Positions 1 to 6,340 of a stretch of DNA of 60,338 nt are shown one piece after another. Origin of the DNA: Neobacillus driksii (GTDB lineage Bacteria; Bacillota; Bacilli; Bacillales; Cytobacillaceae); NCBI RefSeq assembly GCF_013409995.1, contig NZ_JACCBX010000006.1, positions 1 to 60,338 of the forward strand. The letters run 5' to 3'. How positions within the stretch are numbered: position 1 is the stretch's first letter; every line of letters begins with the position of its first letter. Below the pieces are notes generated by a model. The model was given only the letters and a program-made list of their open reading frames with translations. It ran no database searches and had not been told where the DNA came from. A program made the translations under genes and the position numbers.

Positions 1-60
1 GCGGAAAGCGAAGCACCTGGAGCGGAAATCAACAGGCCTTTGGGCAGGCAGAAAAATAAA
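1..60. repeat. Bacillus-type intergenic repeat fragment
   Basis: This G+C-richer stretch carries the words GCGGAAAGCGAAG and GGAGCGGAAATCAACAG, which resemble dispersed intergenic repeats familiar from Bacillaceae genomes. No reading frame is convincing. It is cut by the window edge, so its extent is unknown. Confidence 0.35.
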
Positions 61-61
61 A

Positions 62-94
62 ATTGCCGAGAGAGATACCTTTCTCGACAATCTG
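62..94 (-). mobile_element. terminus of an IS1182-type element (remnant or off-window copy)
   Basis: Read on the minus strand from 94, the sequence begins CAGATTGTCGAGAAAG. This differs at one base in 16 from the left end of the IS at 6341 (CAGATTGTTGAGAAAG). It then folds back on itself, as the right end of that IS also does. It abuts a perfect palindrome (95-112), as the complete IS abuts its target terminator. Whether a whole element lies to the left or only this end survives cannot be seen. Confidence 0.5.
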
Positions 95-117
95 AGGACC
101 TTTACAGGTCCTTTTGC
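95..117. terminator. palindromic terminator-like hairpin
   Basis: AGGACCT and AGGTCCT form a perfect 7-bp stem with loop TTAC, followed on the plus strand by TTTTGCTTT. It lies just downstream of the leftward gene ending at 136. On the minus strand no T-run remains, because the IS-like end at 94 starts immediately after the hairpin. Confidence 0.55.
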
Positions 118-135
118 TTTATTCTTTAGCGATAG

Positions 136-363
136 CTAAGCACAGCACGTTCTGTTCTCTTCAACACTTATCGATAATTGATGATAGGCTTCCAAAAAAC
201 GTTCGTATGACTGGCTACCGTAGCGAAATGGCTCATTGTGAAAAAACAGTTCTAAGGTTATTTCTTTTGCCTGTTCTAACGTGCAATTCCGAGAGATCAT
301 GACTAAATTTATATAAAAGATAAAATACTCCTTTTTTAACGTACTGGCATGGTTAATGGTCAA
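136..363 (-). CDS. small unknown protein of the arsenic cluster, C-terminal Cys-Cys
   Basis: A 75-residue protein of unrecognised family. The start chosen is TTG at 363, because AAGGAGGTGG lies 5-6 bases upstream; the frame is open further upstream to 411 but without a ribosome binding site. It has a hydrophobic/aromatic N-terminal third (YFIFYINLVMIS), a middle acidic helix-like stretch and a C-terminus ending ENRTCCA. It follows the 62-residue gene by 28 bases in the same direction, so both probably belong to the arsR transcript. The terminal vicinal cysteines, shared with three neighbours, suggest trivalent arsenic or other thiophilic metal binding; that is inference. Confidence 0.6.
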   Translation of the reverse strand: MTINHASTLKKEYFIFYINLVMISRNCTLEQAKEITLELFFHNEPFRYGSQSYERFLEAYHQLSISVEENRTCCA

Positions 364-391
364 TCTGACCACCTCCTTATTGATTTGAGTT

Positions 392-580
392 TTAACAACA
401 CACACATTCACAATTGTTTTTTACGATAGTGGTATTCCTTCTGGTTTTAAATCTCGAAATAATCTTTTGCAAAAAAGATTCCTTTTGTAATTTTTCCATC
501 TTCCAAACAATTGCAGCCTTTTTTTCAACTTCCTCTTGTCGTAATTTCATCAATTGATATACTTCATACTCATTAATCAT
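392..580 (-). CDS. small Lys-rich protein with cysteine tail, arsenic cluster
   Basis: A 62-residue, strongly charged protein (Lys/Glu/Arg helix over roughly residues 10-48) ending in a cysteine cluster, CECVCC. The ATG at 580 has a strong AGAGGAGGGG site. I do not recognise a family. It is downstream of arsR with two ArsR-type operators (598-635) in the gap, so it may be expressed both from the arsR promoter and from a promoter of its own. The charged helix plus Cys tail resembles a metal-binding peptide; function is not established. Confidence 0.65.
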   Translation of the reverse strand: MINEYEVYQLMKLRQEEVEKKAAIVWKMEKLQKESFLQKIISRFKTRRNTTIVKNNCECVCC

Positions 581-597
581 GTTGGCCCCTCCTCTTA

Positions 598-635
598 ATC
601 AAATAATATTGATTTATTAATCAAAAAAAACTGAT
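598..635. promoter_or_regulatory. two ArsR-type operators upstream of the 62-residue gene
   Basis: 598-613 is a perfect ATCAA-N6-TTGAT inverted repeat; 620-635 is the same with one mismatch (ATCAA-N6-CTGAT). The pattern is that of ArsR/SmtB-family operators. They lie between arsR and the next leftward gene. Confidence 0.65.
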
Positions 636-652
636 TTAATACTTAAAAAAAA

Positions 653-988
653 TTAGCAACAAGTTGGTTTAAAGATACAGCAAAGCTCATGTGACAATAA
701 ATGATTAAGTTCATCTTGATTCAGTTCATAATAACTCCAGGTGCCCCTTGTTTCTTTTTTAATAATATTAGCATCTAATAAAATCTTTAAATGATATGAT
801 AATTTCGATTGAGCCATATCCATCAGGGGAGCCAGATCGCACACACACATAGAACCGTTTTGAGTTAAAATATTCATGATTTGGAGTCTCTTTTTATCAG
901 CAATGGCTTTAAATTTTTGTTCATATTTTTCAAACACTTTATCTAATGATATATCTTGTAATTGAATTTCTTCTTTCACCTTAATCAC
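653..988 (-). CDS. arsR: ArsR/SmtB-family metalloregulator
   Basis: A 111-residue winged-helix repressor. Core features are the dimer helix, 'KRLQIMNILTQNG', then 'SMCVCDLAPLMDMAQSKLSYHLKILLDANII', the helix-turn-helix region with the CVC metal-sensing motif seen in ArsR proteins that bind As(III)/Sb(III). A further CC occurs in 'HELCCIFKPTCC' and the protein ends in CC. It would repress the cluster by binding the ATCAA-N6-TTGAT sites on both sides of it and be released by trivalent arsenic. GTG at 988 is used as start; the ribosome binding site is weak, and a GTG three codons later is an alternative. Confidence 0.88.
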   Translation of the reverse strand: MIKVKEEIQLQDISLDKVFEKYEQKFKAIADKKRLQIMNILTQNGSMCVCDLAPLMDMAQSKLSYHLKILLDANIIKKETRGTWSYYELNQDELNHLLSHELCCIFKPTCC

Positions 989-999
989 CCATTTCTTTA

Positions 1000-1074
1000 A
1001 TCAAATAAACTTGATACATCAATATTATATCCAATATTTTCATGTGTCAATTTTTTTAATCAAAAAAAATTGAT
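1000..1074. promoter_or_regulatory. arsR: two ArsR-type operators in the arsR promoter region
   Basis: 1000-1015 and 1059-1074 are both perfect ATCAA-N6-TTGAT inverted repeats, 11 and 70 bases upstream of the arsR start. They fit autoregulation of the leftward transcript. Confidence 0.7.
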
Positions 1075-1127
1075 TTAACCATATATTGTATTGTATTTCT
1101 GAACAGTTAAAATGGTACAAATAAATA

Positions 1128-1143
1128 ATCAATTTTTTTTGAT
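1128..1143. promoter_or_regulatory. ArsR-type operator, central
   Basis: A perfect ATCAA-N6-TTGAT inverted repeat (spacer all T) midway between the divergent arsR and arsI genes. Confidence 0.65.
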
Positions 1144-1189
1144 AAAAGGGTTGTAATTAGAAAAAATTGCTAATATACTGTAATCATAA

Positions 1190-1234
1190 ATCAAAAAAAG
1201 TTGATTTATTGATTATAAATCAAAAATATTTGAT
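1190..1234. promoter_or_regulatory. two ArsR-type operators upstream of arsI
   Basis: 1190-1205 and 1219-1234 are perfect ATCAA-N6-TTGAT inverted repeats, 29 bases apart, ending 30 bases before the arsI start. They probably overlap the arsI promoter and so would block transcription in the absence of arsenic. Confidence 0.7.
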
Positions 1235-1264
1235 TTATAAAATATACTTGAGGGAGTGTTAATA

Positions 1265-1708
1265 ATGAAAATGCATGTTGGAGTGAATGTTACTGATCTA
1301 GAGAAATCAATTCAATTTTATAAGAAGGTTTTTAATTCGGAGCCTGTAAAAGTAAAGCCAGACTATGCAAAATTTTTACTTGATGACCCAGCCCTTAATT
1401 TTACTTTAAACTTGATAGACTCAGTTTCAGGGAACCAGGTTGGACATTTCGGCTTTCAAGTTGAAAATCAAGAGGGAGTTCTGCAACATAAAGAACGTTT
1501 AGAAAAATTAGGTTTCTTTGCAAGGGAAGAGATGGACGTTAATTGCTGCTATGCTACTCAAGATAAATTTTGGGTAACCGATCCAGACGGGAACGAGTGG
1601 GAGTTCTTTTATACTAAAGGTGATGTTGAAACTATGAAAACTGAATCAACATGCTGTGCATCCCAACCAGTAAAAGTAGAAATCAAAACCTCTTCCTCTT
1701 GTTGTTAA
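1265..1708 (+). CDS. arsI: ArsI-type C-As lyase (VOC-fold dioxygenase)
   Basis: A 147-residue vicinal-oxygen-chelate protein. In known ArsI enzymes an Fe(II) site of two His and one Glu, with a vicinal Cys pair, cleaves the C-As bond of methylarsenite or trivalent aromatic arsenicals. All are present here: His4, His61, Glu113 (EWEFF) and Cys94-Cys95 (VNCCYATQDKFWVTDPDG). Start is ATG at 1265 with AGGGAG eight bases upstream; the upstream GTG at 1256 overlaps that site. The family core ends near residue 118. The tail adds a CC (130-131) and a terminal CC (146-147), possibly extra arsenic ligands. Two perfect ArsR operators lie just upstream. Confidence 0.88.
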   Translation: MKMHVGVNVTDLEKSIQFYKKVFNSEPVKVKPDYAKFLLDDPALNFTLNLIDSVSGNQVGHFGFQVENQEGVLQHKERLEKLGFFAREEMDVNCCYATQDKFWVTDPDGNEWEFFYTKGDVETMKTESTCCASQPVKVEIKTSSSCC

Positions 1709-1715
1709 TAACGAT

Positions 1716-1740
1716 GGAGAGCATTTTTGCTCTCCTTTTT
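1716..1740 (+). terminator. intrinsic terminator after arsI
   Basis: GGAGAGC and GCTCTCC pair around ATTTTT, followed by CTTTTT. Confidence 0.75.
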
Positions 1741-1777
1741 ACTCTGCATAAAAATTAATAGTTATAAAAGAATGAAT

Positions 1778-1810
1778 GACCATATAGGGAATGGCTGTAT
1801 GGTCTTTATT
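1778..1810 (+). terminator. second hairpin between arsI and arsO
   Basis: GACCATATAG pairs with CTGTATGGTC (one wobble), followed by TTTATTTC. Two terminator-like hairpins in this gap suggest that arsO either has its own promoter or receives attenuated read-through. Confidence 0.55.
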
Positions 1811-1855
1811 TCTAAAAAACATATCCTTAATAACGATATATAAGGAGAAGAAGTT

Positions 1856-2908
1856 ATGGAGAACACATTTGATTGTATTGTAATTGGAGGAGGGCAGGCT
1901 GGATTAGCTTCTGCTTATTACCTGACAAAGAATGGATTGAAGTATATCATTCTTGAAGCTAGTGACCAAGCAACGGGATCTTGGCCCAAATATTATGAGA
2001 GTTTAACATTGTTTTCCCCAGCAAAATATTCATCACTCCCAGGATTGCAATTTCCTGGTGACCCAAACCATTATCCCACAAAAGATGAGGTTATATCTTA
2101 CTTTAATGAATATACCAAATATCATAAACTTAACGTTCGTACAGGAGAAAAGGTAACGAAAGTAAGTAAAAATGGAAAAGATTTTGTGATTGTCACAGAA
2201 AAAGGGAGCGTATTTAATTCAAAGGCTATCATAGCAGGTACGGGTGCTTTCTCATACCCAAACATACCTGCAATAGATGGAAGTGAGGATTTTAAAGGTA
2301 AGATTATTCACTCTAGTGCATACAAAAACGTAGAAGAATTCAATAATCAAAGAGTTATTGTGGTTGGAGGCGGGAACTCTGCGATTCAGATTGCTTATGA
2401 ATTAGCTAAGGTTTCAATCGTGTCCCTTGCAATCCGAAAACCAATTTCATATATTCCACAACGAGTCTTGGGAAAAGACATCCACTTTTGGTTGAAAGTA
2501 ACCGGTATAGATACACTTCCTTATGGTAGAAGGTTCTCCATGAATACTTCAGTTATGGATACAGGAATCTATAAAACAGCTATATTAAATAATAGGCCAG
2601 ATAGTAGGCTTATGTTCGCTAACTATACAGAAGAGGGTGTAGTGTGGGTTGATGGGAGAGAAGAAAAAGTGGATTCAGTGATATATGCTACTGGTTATAA
2701 GCCCAATGTAAGTTATCTAACCCCACTAAAGGATGCGATAAATCAATCAGCTTATCCAGTGCAAACTAAAGGAATTAGTACCACGGTTGATGGGCTATAC
2801 TATGTGGGGCTTTCAGGACAACGTTCGCTCTCTTCAGCAACTATCCGTGGTGTCGGATCGGATGCAAAATATGTTGTTAAGCATTTAATAAAATACATTA
2901 AAGTTTAA
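1856..2908 (+). CDS. arsO: ArsO-type flavin-dependent monooxygenase
   Basis: A 350-residue two-dinucleotide-domain flavoprotein. The FAD-binding GGGQAG motif is at residues 11-16, a second NADPH-type motif GGGNSA at 171-176, and an ATGYKPN motif near residue 280, as in single-component flavin monooxygenases. ArsO homologues of this length are repeatedly found in ars operons and are proposed to oxidise arsenicals; the exact reaction is not well settled. AAGGAGAAGAAGTT precedes the ATG. Placement beside arsR/arsI supports the arsenic role; otherwise it would be called a generic NAD(P)/FAD-dependent oxidoreductase. Confidence 0.78.
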   Translation: MENTFDCIVIGGGQAGLASAYYLTKNGLKYIILEASDQATGSWPKYYESLTLFSPAKYSSLPGLQFPGDPNHYPTKDEVISYFNEYTKYHKLNVRTGEKVTKVSKNGKDFVIVTEKGSVFNSKAIIAGTGAFSYPNIPAIDGSEDFKGKIIHSSAYKNVEEFNNQRVIVVGGGNSAIQIAYELAKVSIVSLAIRKPISYIPQRVLGKDIHFWLKVTGIDTLPYGRRFSMNTSVMDTGIYKTAILNNRPDSRLMFANYTEEGVVWVDGREEKVDSVIYATGYKPNVSYLTPLKDAINQSAYPVQTKGISTTVDGLYYVGLSGQRSLSSATIRGVGSDAKYVVKHLIKYIKV

Positions 2909-2920
2909 TTTGATTAGTTT

Positions 2921-2950
2921 AATTCCTCTTGGTATTGTCCAAGGGGAATT
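2921..2950 (+). terminator. hairpin after arsO
   Basis: AATTCCTCTTGG pairs with CCAAGGGGAATT (one wobble). The T-run is poor, so termination may be weak. Confidence 0.5.
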
Positions 2951-3159
2951 GAAATAATAGAGGTACTTTAAAGAACATTATTAGTAACAAAGCATAATAT
3001 TTTTGTTCAGAACAACAAAGTAATTGTGAAGAAATTCACTTAAACTAATGGGTGCTTTTATGCAATAACGAAAACAAAGAAAGAGCCTAAAATATGCAAC
3101 ACGGAGATAGTTATCCTTTTACTAAGGTATGTAAACACAGAAAAATAACGGGGGAATTT

Positions 3160-3735
3160 ATGAGTAAAATAAAAATAGCGAAATGCCGTATTTGTAATGC
3201 AAATGATGTTGAATACATTACAAAACCCAGTTTCAGTTGCAATGAGTGCTTACCTTATTGGAACCGTGCAGACTCCATTTGGAGTAATAAAAGAAGAGCA
3301 GACGTATTCTTTATTCATCGTGTTCATTTTGCTAGACATATCAAAGAACTTTATGACAAGGATAAAACGTGTAAGTACAGTGGATTTATGCTCTATAAAC
3401 TCAACATCGACGGAACCTTACCTATAGAACAATGGATTTATGATTTATTTAAGTTTAGTGTAGAACGCTACGATAGTGATAAACCTTATGTACCTGGAAA
3501 TACTATTCTTTGTGCAAATGTCTTTAATTTAATGAAAAACAATACTGAAAAGGACAATTTTATAAGATTAGTTATTAACTTATTAGAACATCAATATAGT
3601 GTTGGAGATGAAAATACAAAATATAGGATTGAAGCTTTTTCAGAAAAAGTAATTCAATTGAAGGAAGAAAAAAGAGGAAAACTGACAGAAGCAGAAATGG
3701 AAAAATTAATAACGGATAACCTACCTGACGAATAA
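3160..3735 (+). CDS. HNH-like protein with N-terminal zinc finger
   Basis: A 191-residue protein starting at ATG 3160 (GGGGG site seven bases upstream; an in-frame ATG at 3094 has a weaker site). It opens with a zinc-finger pattern C9-x2-C12 and C27-x2-C30. From Cys71 it reads 'CKYSGF' and later 'FSVERYDSDKPYVPGN' and 'NVFNLMKNN'. These resemble the C-x-x-SG, S-x-D/E-R-x-D, Y-V-P-G-N and N-x-M-K blocks of phage-type HNH nucleases. The first catalytic His of a classical HNH is not obvious, so it may be an inactive or divergent nuclease. It stands alone between the arsenic cluster and the lipoproteins and could be a mobile passenger. Confidence 0.5.
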   Translation: MSKIKIAKCRICNANDVEYITKPSFSCNECLPYWNRADSIWSNKRRADVFFIHRVHFARHIKELYDKDKTCKYSGFMLYKLNIDGTLPIEQWIYDLFKFSVERYDSDKPYVPGNTILCANVFNLMKNNTEKDNFIRLVINLLEHQYSVGDENTKYRIEAFSEKVIQLKEEKRGKLTEAEMEKLITDNLPDE

Positions 3736-3756
3736 TAATTCGAAATATCTGTTTGA

Positions 3757-3786
3757 AAAAGCCTGTCCTAATCGACTGGCTTTTTA
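3757..3786 (+). terminator. intrinsic terminator
   Basis: AAAAAGCC-TGTC pairs with GACTGGCTTTTT around CTAATC, ending in a T-run. Confidence 0.7.
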
Positions 3787-4122
3787 TATATAAAGAACAC
3801 ATTAGATCACAAATCACTTTTAGGATATCGTCTTTGTTGAACTAACAGGGGCAAGAGCTTTAGATCCAGCTGACAGTCTTGGCGGCTTTTCTTTTTTATT
3901 AACGGGTGAATTTAATGGAATAAGGAGTTTTACAATAACTAGGTTAATAACATTAAGGATTATCACATGGGGAATTTGAATTTGTAGGAGTTAAGATAAG
4001 AAGGATTTCAGCTTTAGTTTGGAATCCTTTTTAAATTATATAAATTTATCCGCTTGTTGACGTATTTTAGTAGTATAATAGTATTGATATTTCTACAAAT
4101 TTTTACAAAAAGGGGACAATTT
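3787..4122. other. intergenic region with dispersed repeat and hairpin
   Basis: Contains a degenerate copy (3835-3860, GTTGAACTAACAGGGGCAAG) of a short repeat also present near 5474 and 10487, and a terminator-like hairpin at 4001-4034 (AAGGATT/AATCCTT followed by TTTTT). No gene is supported. Confidence 0.4.
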
Positions 4123-4746
4123 ATGAAGAAATTAACCTACCTATTTATGGCGTTTTTATTAGTTTTCCTTGCAGCTTGTTCATCAAATGAAACAACTAGC
4201 AAAGAGGAAAATGAAACAAAGAAAGAAGAGAAAAAAAAGGAACAGGGTGTAGAGGTCGATAAAGGGCTGTTAAACGTGGAATTAACAATCCCTGCGTCTA
4301 TGTTTGAAGGAGAGAATGTCGATACAGTAATTTCTGAAGCAAAAGCTGAGGGTATTGATGTTACTAAAAACGAAGATGGATCACTTAAATACAAGATATC
4401 TAAATCTCAACACAAGAAGATGATGGAAGAGATGGAAAAGGGCATTAAAGAATCCCTAGAAGAGATGGTTAATGGTGAGGAGTTTGTATCCCTTCAAGAG
4501 ATTACGTATAACGATTCTTTTTCAGAATTTACGGTTTTAGTTGATAAGGCGGCATACGAGAATAGCTTTGATGGATTCGCTTTACTGGGGTTAGGGATAT
4601 CTGGAATGATGTATCAATACTACAACGGAACAAATGCTGATGATGTAAAGGTTAAAGTTATTACTAAAGACCAAGAAACACAAGAAGTCATTGGTGAAGT
4701 AGTATATCCGGACGCTCTTGAGGAAACGGAAACAGAAGCAGAATAA
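4123..4746 (+). CDS. predicted lipoprotein, Glu/Lys-rich linker
   Basis: A 207-residue protein with a short Lys N-terminus, hydrophobic segment and lipobox L-A-A-C19, so it should be lipidated and anchored outside the membrane. An acidic/basic linker (about residues 20-45) leads to an alpha/beta domain including 'LNVELTIPASMFEGE' and 'YKISKSQHKKMMEEM'. I do not recognise the domain by function. Start is ATG at 4123 with AAAGGGG upstream; longer readings lack a site. A second lipoprotein gene starts 20 bases after its stop, suggesting co-transcription. Confidence 0.8.
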   Translation: MKKLTYLFMAFLLVFLAACSSNETTSKEENETKKEEKKKEQGVEVDKGLLNVELTIPASMFEGENVDTVISEAKAEGIDVTKNEDGSLKYKISKSQHKKMMEEMEKGIKESLEEMVNGEEFVSLQEITYNDSFSEFTVLVDKAAYENSFDGFALLGLGISGMMYQYYNGTNADDVKVKVITKDQETQEVIGEVVYPDALEETETEAE

Positions 4747-4765
4747 TTTTGGGGGAAAAGTTACA

Positions 4766-5409
4766 ATGAACGCAAAGAAAACTGTTGGTTTACTAATATT
4801 AGTACTACTGATTTCAATTCTGGAGCTTGTCAGTCAACCAAAGAAGTGACTGTGAAAAGAAGTGATAATGTAAAAACAGAGGAAACAGATAACGAAAGTA
4901 AATCAACGGATATCGAAGAAAAAGAAGTGGCCGAGTCTAAATTAGGATCTCGTTCTAATCCTGTCTTATTCCAACAAACAGCTACAGTCGAAGATAAATT
5001 ATATAACAACGATGGTGATGAGTTTGCAATCAAATTTGATTTAACTGTTTCTGAGGTTATTCGTGGGGAAGAGGCTTTCAATCAATTAAAGACTATGAAT
5101 GAATTTAATGAGGCAGCTCCTGAAGGTTATGAGTGGGTATTAGCAAAAACTAAAGTGAAATTTATTGAATCTGAGACACAAGATCTATCTTTTATGATTG
5201 ATGGTATTATGAATTTTAATATGGTAAGTGAAAGTGGAGATATTTATAGTGGTGATATCGTACCAACAACTGAACCAGACTTTAGTTTTGAATTATATGT
5301 AGGTAGTGAGCAAGAAGGTTATATTGGAGGTTTAGTGAAGACTGGCGAAAAAGCCCAACTACGTTATCGAGATATGTTAGATGGACACGTTTTTTTTAAT
5401 CTACAATAA
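4766..5409 (+). pseudogene. DUF4352-like lipoprotein with one-base deletion in lipobox
   Basis: From ATG 4766 (GGGGGAAAAG site) the reading gives a signal sequence ending ...LLISIL, then runs out of frame and stops at 4847-4849. The rest continues in another frame from about 4825 to 5409: 'ACQSTKEVTVKRS' and a domain beginning 'LGSRSNPVLFQQTATV', like DUF4352-type extracellular domains. Restoring one G in the GG at 4822-4823 makes L-G-A-C22, a perfect lipobox, and joins the frames. It is therefore a recent frameshift or a sequencing error; the mature domain itself is intact. A GTG at 4846 opens that frame but would give an unexported protein. Confidence 0.7.
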
Positions 5410-5421
5410 AAATACAATTTT

Positions 5422-5464
5422 AAGAGGTGCGTCGATCCGAAAAGGATTAACGCACCTCTTTGTT
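5422..5464 (+). terminator. intrinsic terminator after the lipoproteins
   Basis: AAGAGGTGCGT and ACGCACCTCTT form an 11-bp perfect stem, followed by TGTT. Confidence 0.75.
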
Positions 5465-5473
5465 GAAATCCTT

Positions 5474-5496
5474 GTTAAGCTAACGGAGCAGGTTAG
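5474..5496. repeat. short dispersed repeat (GCTAACGG-GCAGG type)
   Basis: GTTAAGCTAACGGAGCAGG matches 10487-10511 (CTTAAGCTAACGGTGCAGG) and more loosely 3835-3860. Copies here sit at ends of broken coding sequence. Confidence 0.5.
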
Positions 5497-5643
5497 ATTA
5501 AGTACAACCTTTCACAAGGTTTAGAAAAAAAGCTGACGTCAACATTTGGAAATCATGAACAGGTTCTAACCCATCGTTTGCCTTGGGGTAAGTATAAGTC
5601 AAAATGGATGGAAGAATTCATCGAAGAAGAAAAACTGCTGTAG
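5497..5643 (+). pseudogene. C-terminal relic of an unrecognised gene
   Basis: An open stretch of 48 codons with no start codon or ribosome binding site, running from the dispersed repeat to TAG at 5641. It encodes protein-like sequence ('LEKKLTSTFGNHEQVLTH', then 'WGKYKSKWMEEFIEEEKLL'). The amphipathic Lys/Glu-rich end looks like a genuine C-terminus. I do not recognise the family. It is best read as a gene fragment whose 5' part was lost at the repeat. Confidence 0.35.
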
Positions 5644-6060
5644 GAAATCCGGAAGAAGCGCTCATGAAAAATAGGTGTTTTTTTTAGGGAATAAAAAGAA
5701 TAAAACTACCATCTTATGGGGACAGGATGGCAGTTGACAGTTAAAAGTTCCAAGCTTTTGGCGTCTCGGTACTTTATTATGGGTTATATAAATTTTCCTT
5801 ATACTGAATTAAGTAAAAGAAAGCCAACCTTATTACTAGATGCAGGGTCTACTCTACATCAAAGTATTAATTAGCTCCTATTTTATTATATGCCTTTTTT
5901 AGGGGATTAAAAGCAGTAAAACAAGTCCATATTTTTAACCACCATTCTTGGATGGTTTCGTATTAGATAAATAAACTGAATAAACTTTCATTCATCAAGG
6001 TAATAATATGACCATACCAAGATTCCTTAAACATCTTGGTCATGTTACAATCCATCAACA
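5644..6060. other. gene-free region upstream of the first csp gene
   Basis: A/T-rich with a weak hairpin (CCATC/GATGG near 5710-5730). The last ~120 bases are probably the promoter and long 5' leader of the cold-shock gene. Nothing else is supported. Confidence 0.35.
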
Positions 6061-6081
6061 ATTGTGTGCAATTTACACAAT
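6061..6081 (+). promoter_or_regulatory. leader hairpin immediately upstream of csp Shine-Dalgarno
   Basis: ATTGTGT and ACACAAT form a perfect 7-bp stem (loop GCAATTT) ending directly before AGGAGG at 6082-6087. The second csp gene has an equivalent hairpin at 10042-10058. Position and conservation suggest cold-dependent control of translation. Confidence 0.5.
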
Positions 6082-6096
6082 AGGAGGCAACTAAAA

Positions 6097-6297
6097 GTGG
6101 AAAAAGGTAAAGTAAAATGGTTTAACAGCGAAAAAGGTTTCGGATTCATCGAACGTGAAGGTGGAGAAGACGTTTTCGTTCATTTCTCAGCGATCCAAGG
6201 CGATGGCTATAAATCACTTGAAGAAGGTCAAGAGGTTACTTTTGACGTAGAGCAAGGTCAACGCGGACCCCAAGCTTCAAACGTTCATAAAGCATAA
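6097..6297 (+). CDS. cold-shock protein, CspA/CspB family
   Basis: A 66-residue single cold-shock domain. RNP1 (KGFGFIE) and RNP2 (VFVHF) motifs are intact, so it should bind single-stranded RNA/DNA and act as an RNA chaperone. Start is GTG at 6097, nine bases after AGGAGG; it aligns with ATG of the paralogue at 10074. It differs from that paralogue at about a dozen positions only. Its transcription terminator has been split from its T-run by the IS at 6341. Confidence 0.95.
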   Translation: MEKGKVKWFNSEKGFGFIEREGGEDVFVHFSAIQGDGYKSLEEGQEVTFDVEQGQRGPQASNVHKA

Positions 6298-6314
6298 TTA
6301 TAAGAACGAATAAG

Positions 6315-6340
6315 GACAGACTCTTATTTAAGAGTCTGTT
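6315..6340 (+). repeat. left 26-bp target-site duplication = csp terminator stem
   Basis: Identical to 7893-7918. It contains the csp terminator hairpin (CAGACTCTTA/TAAGAGTCTG). Here the hairpin is followed directly by the IS left end rather than a T-run. Confidence 0.85.
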
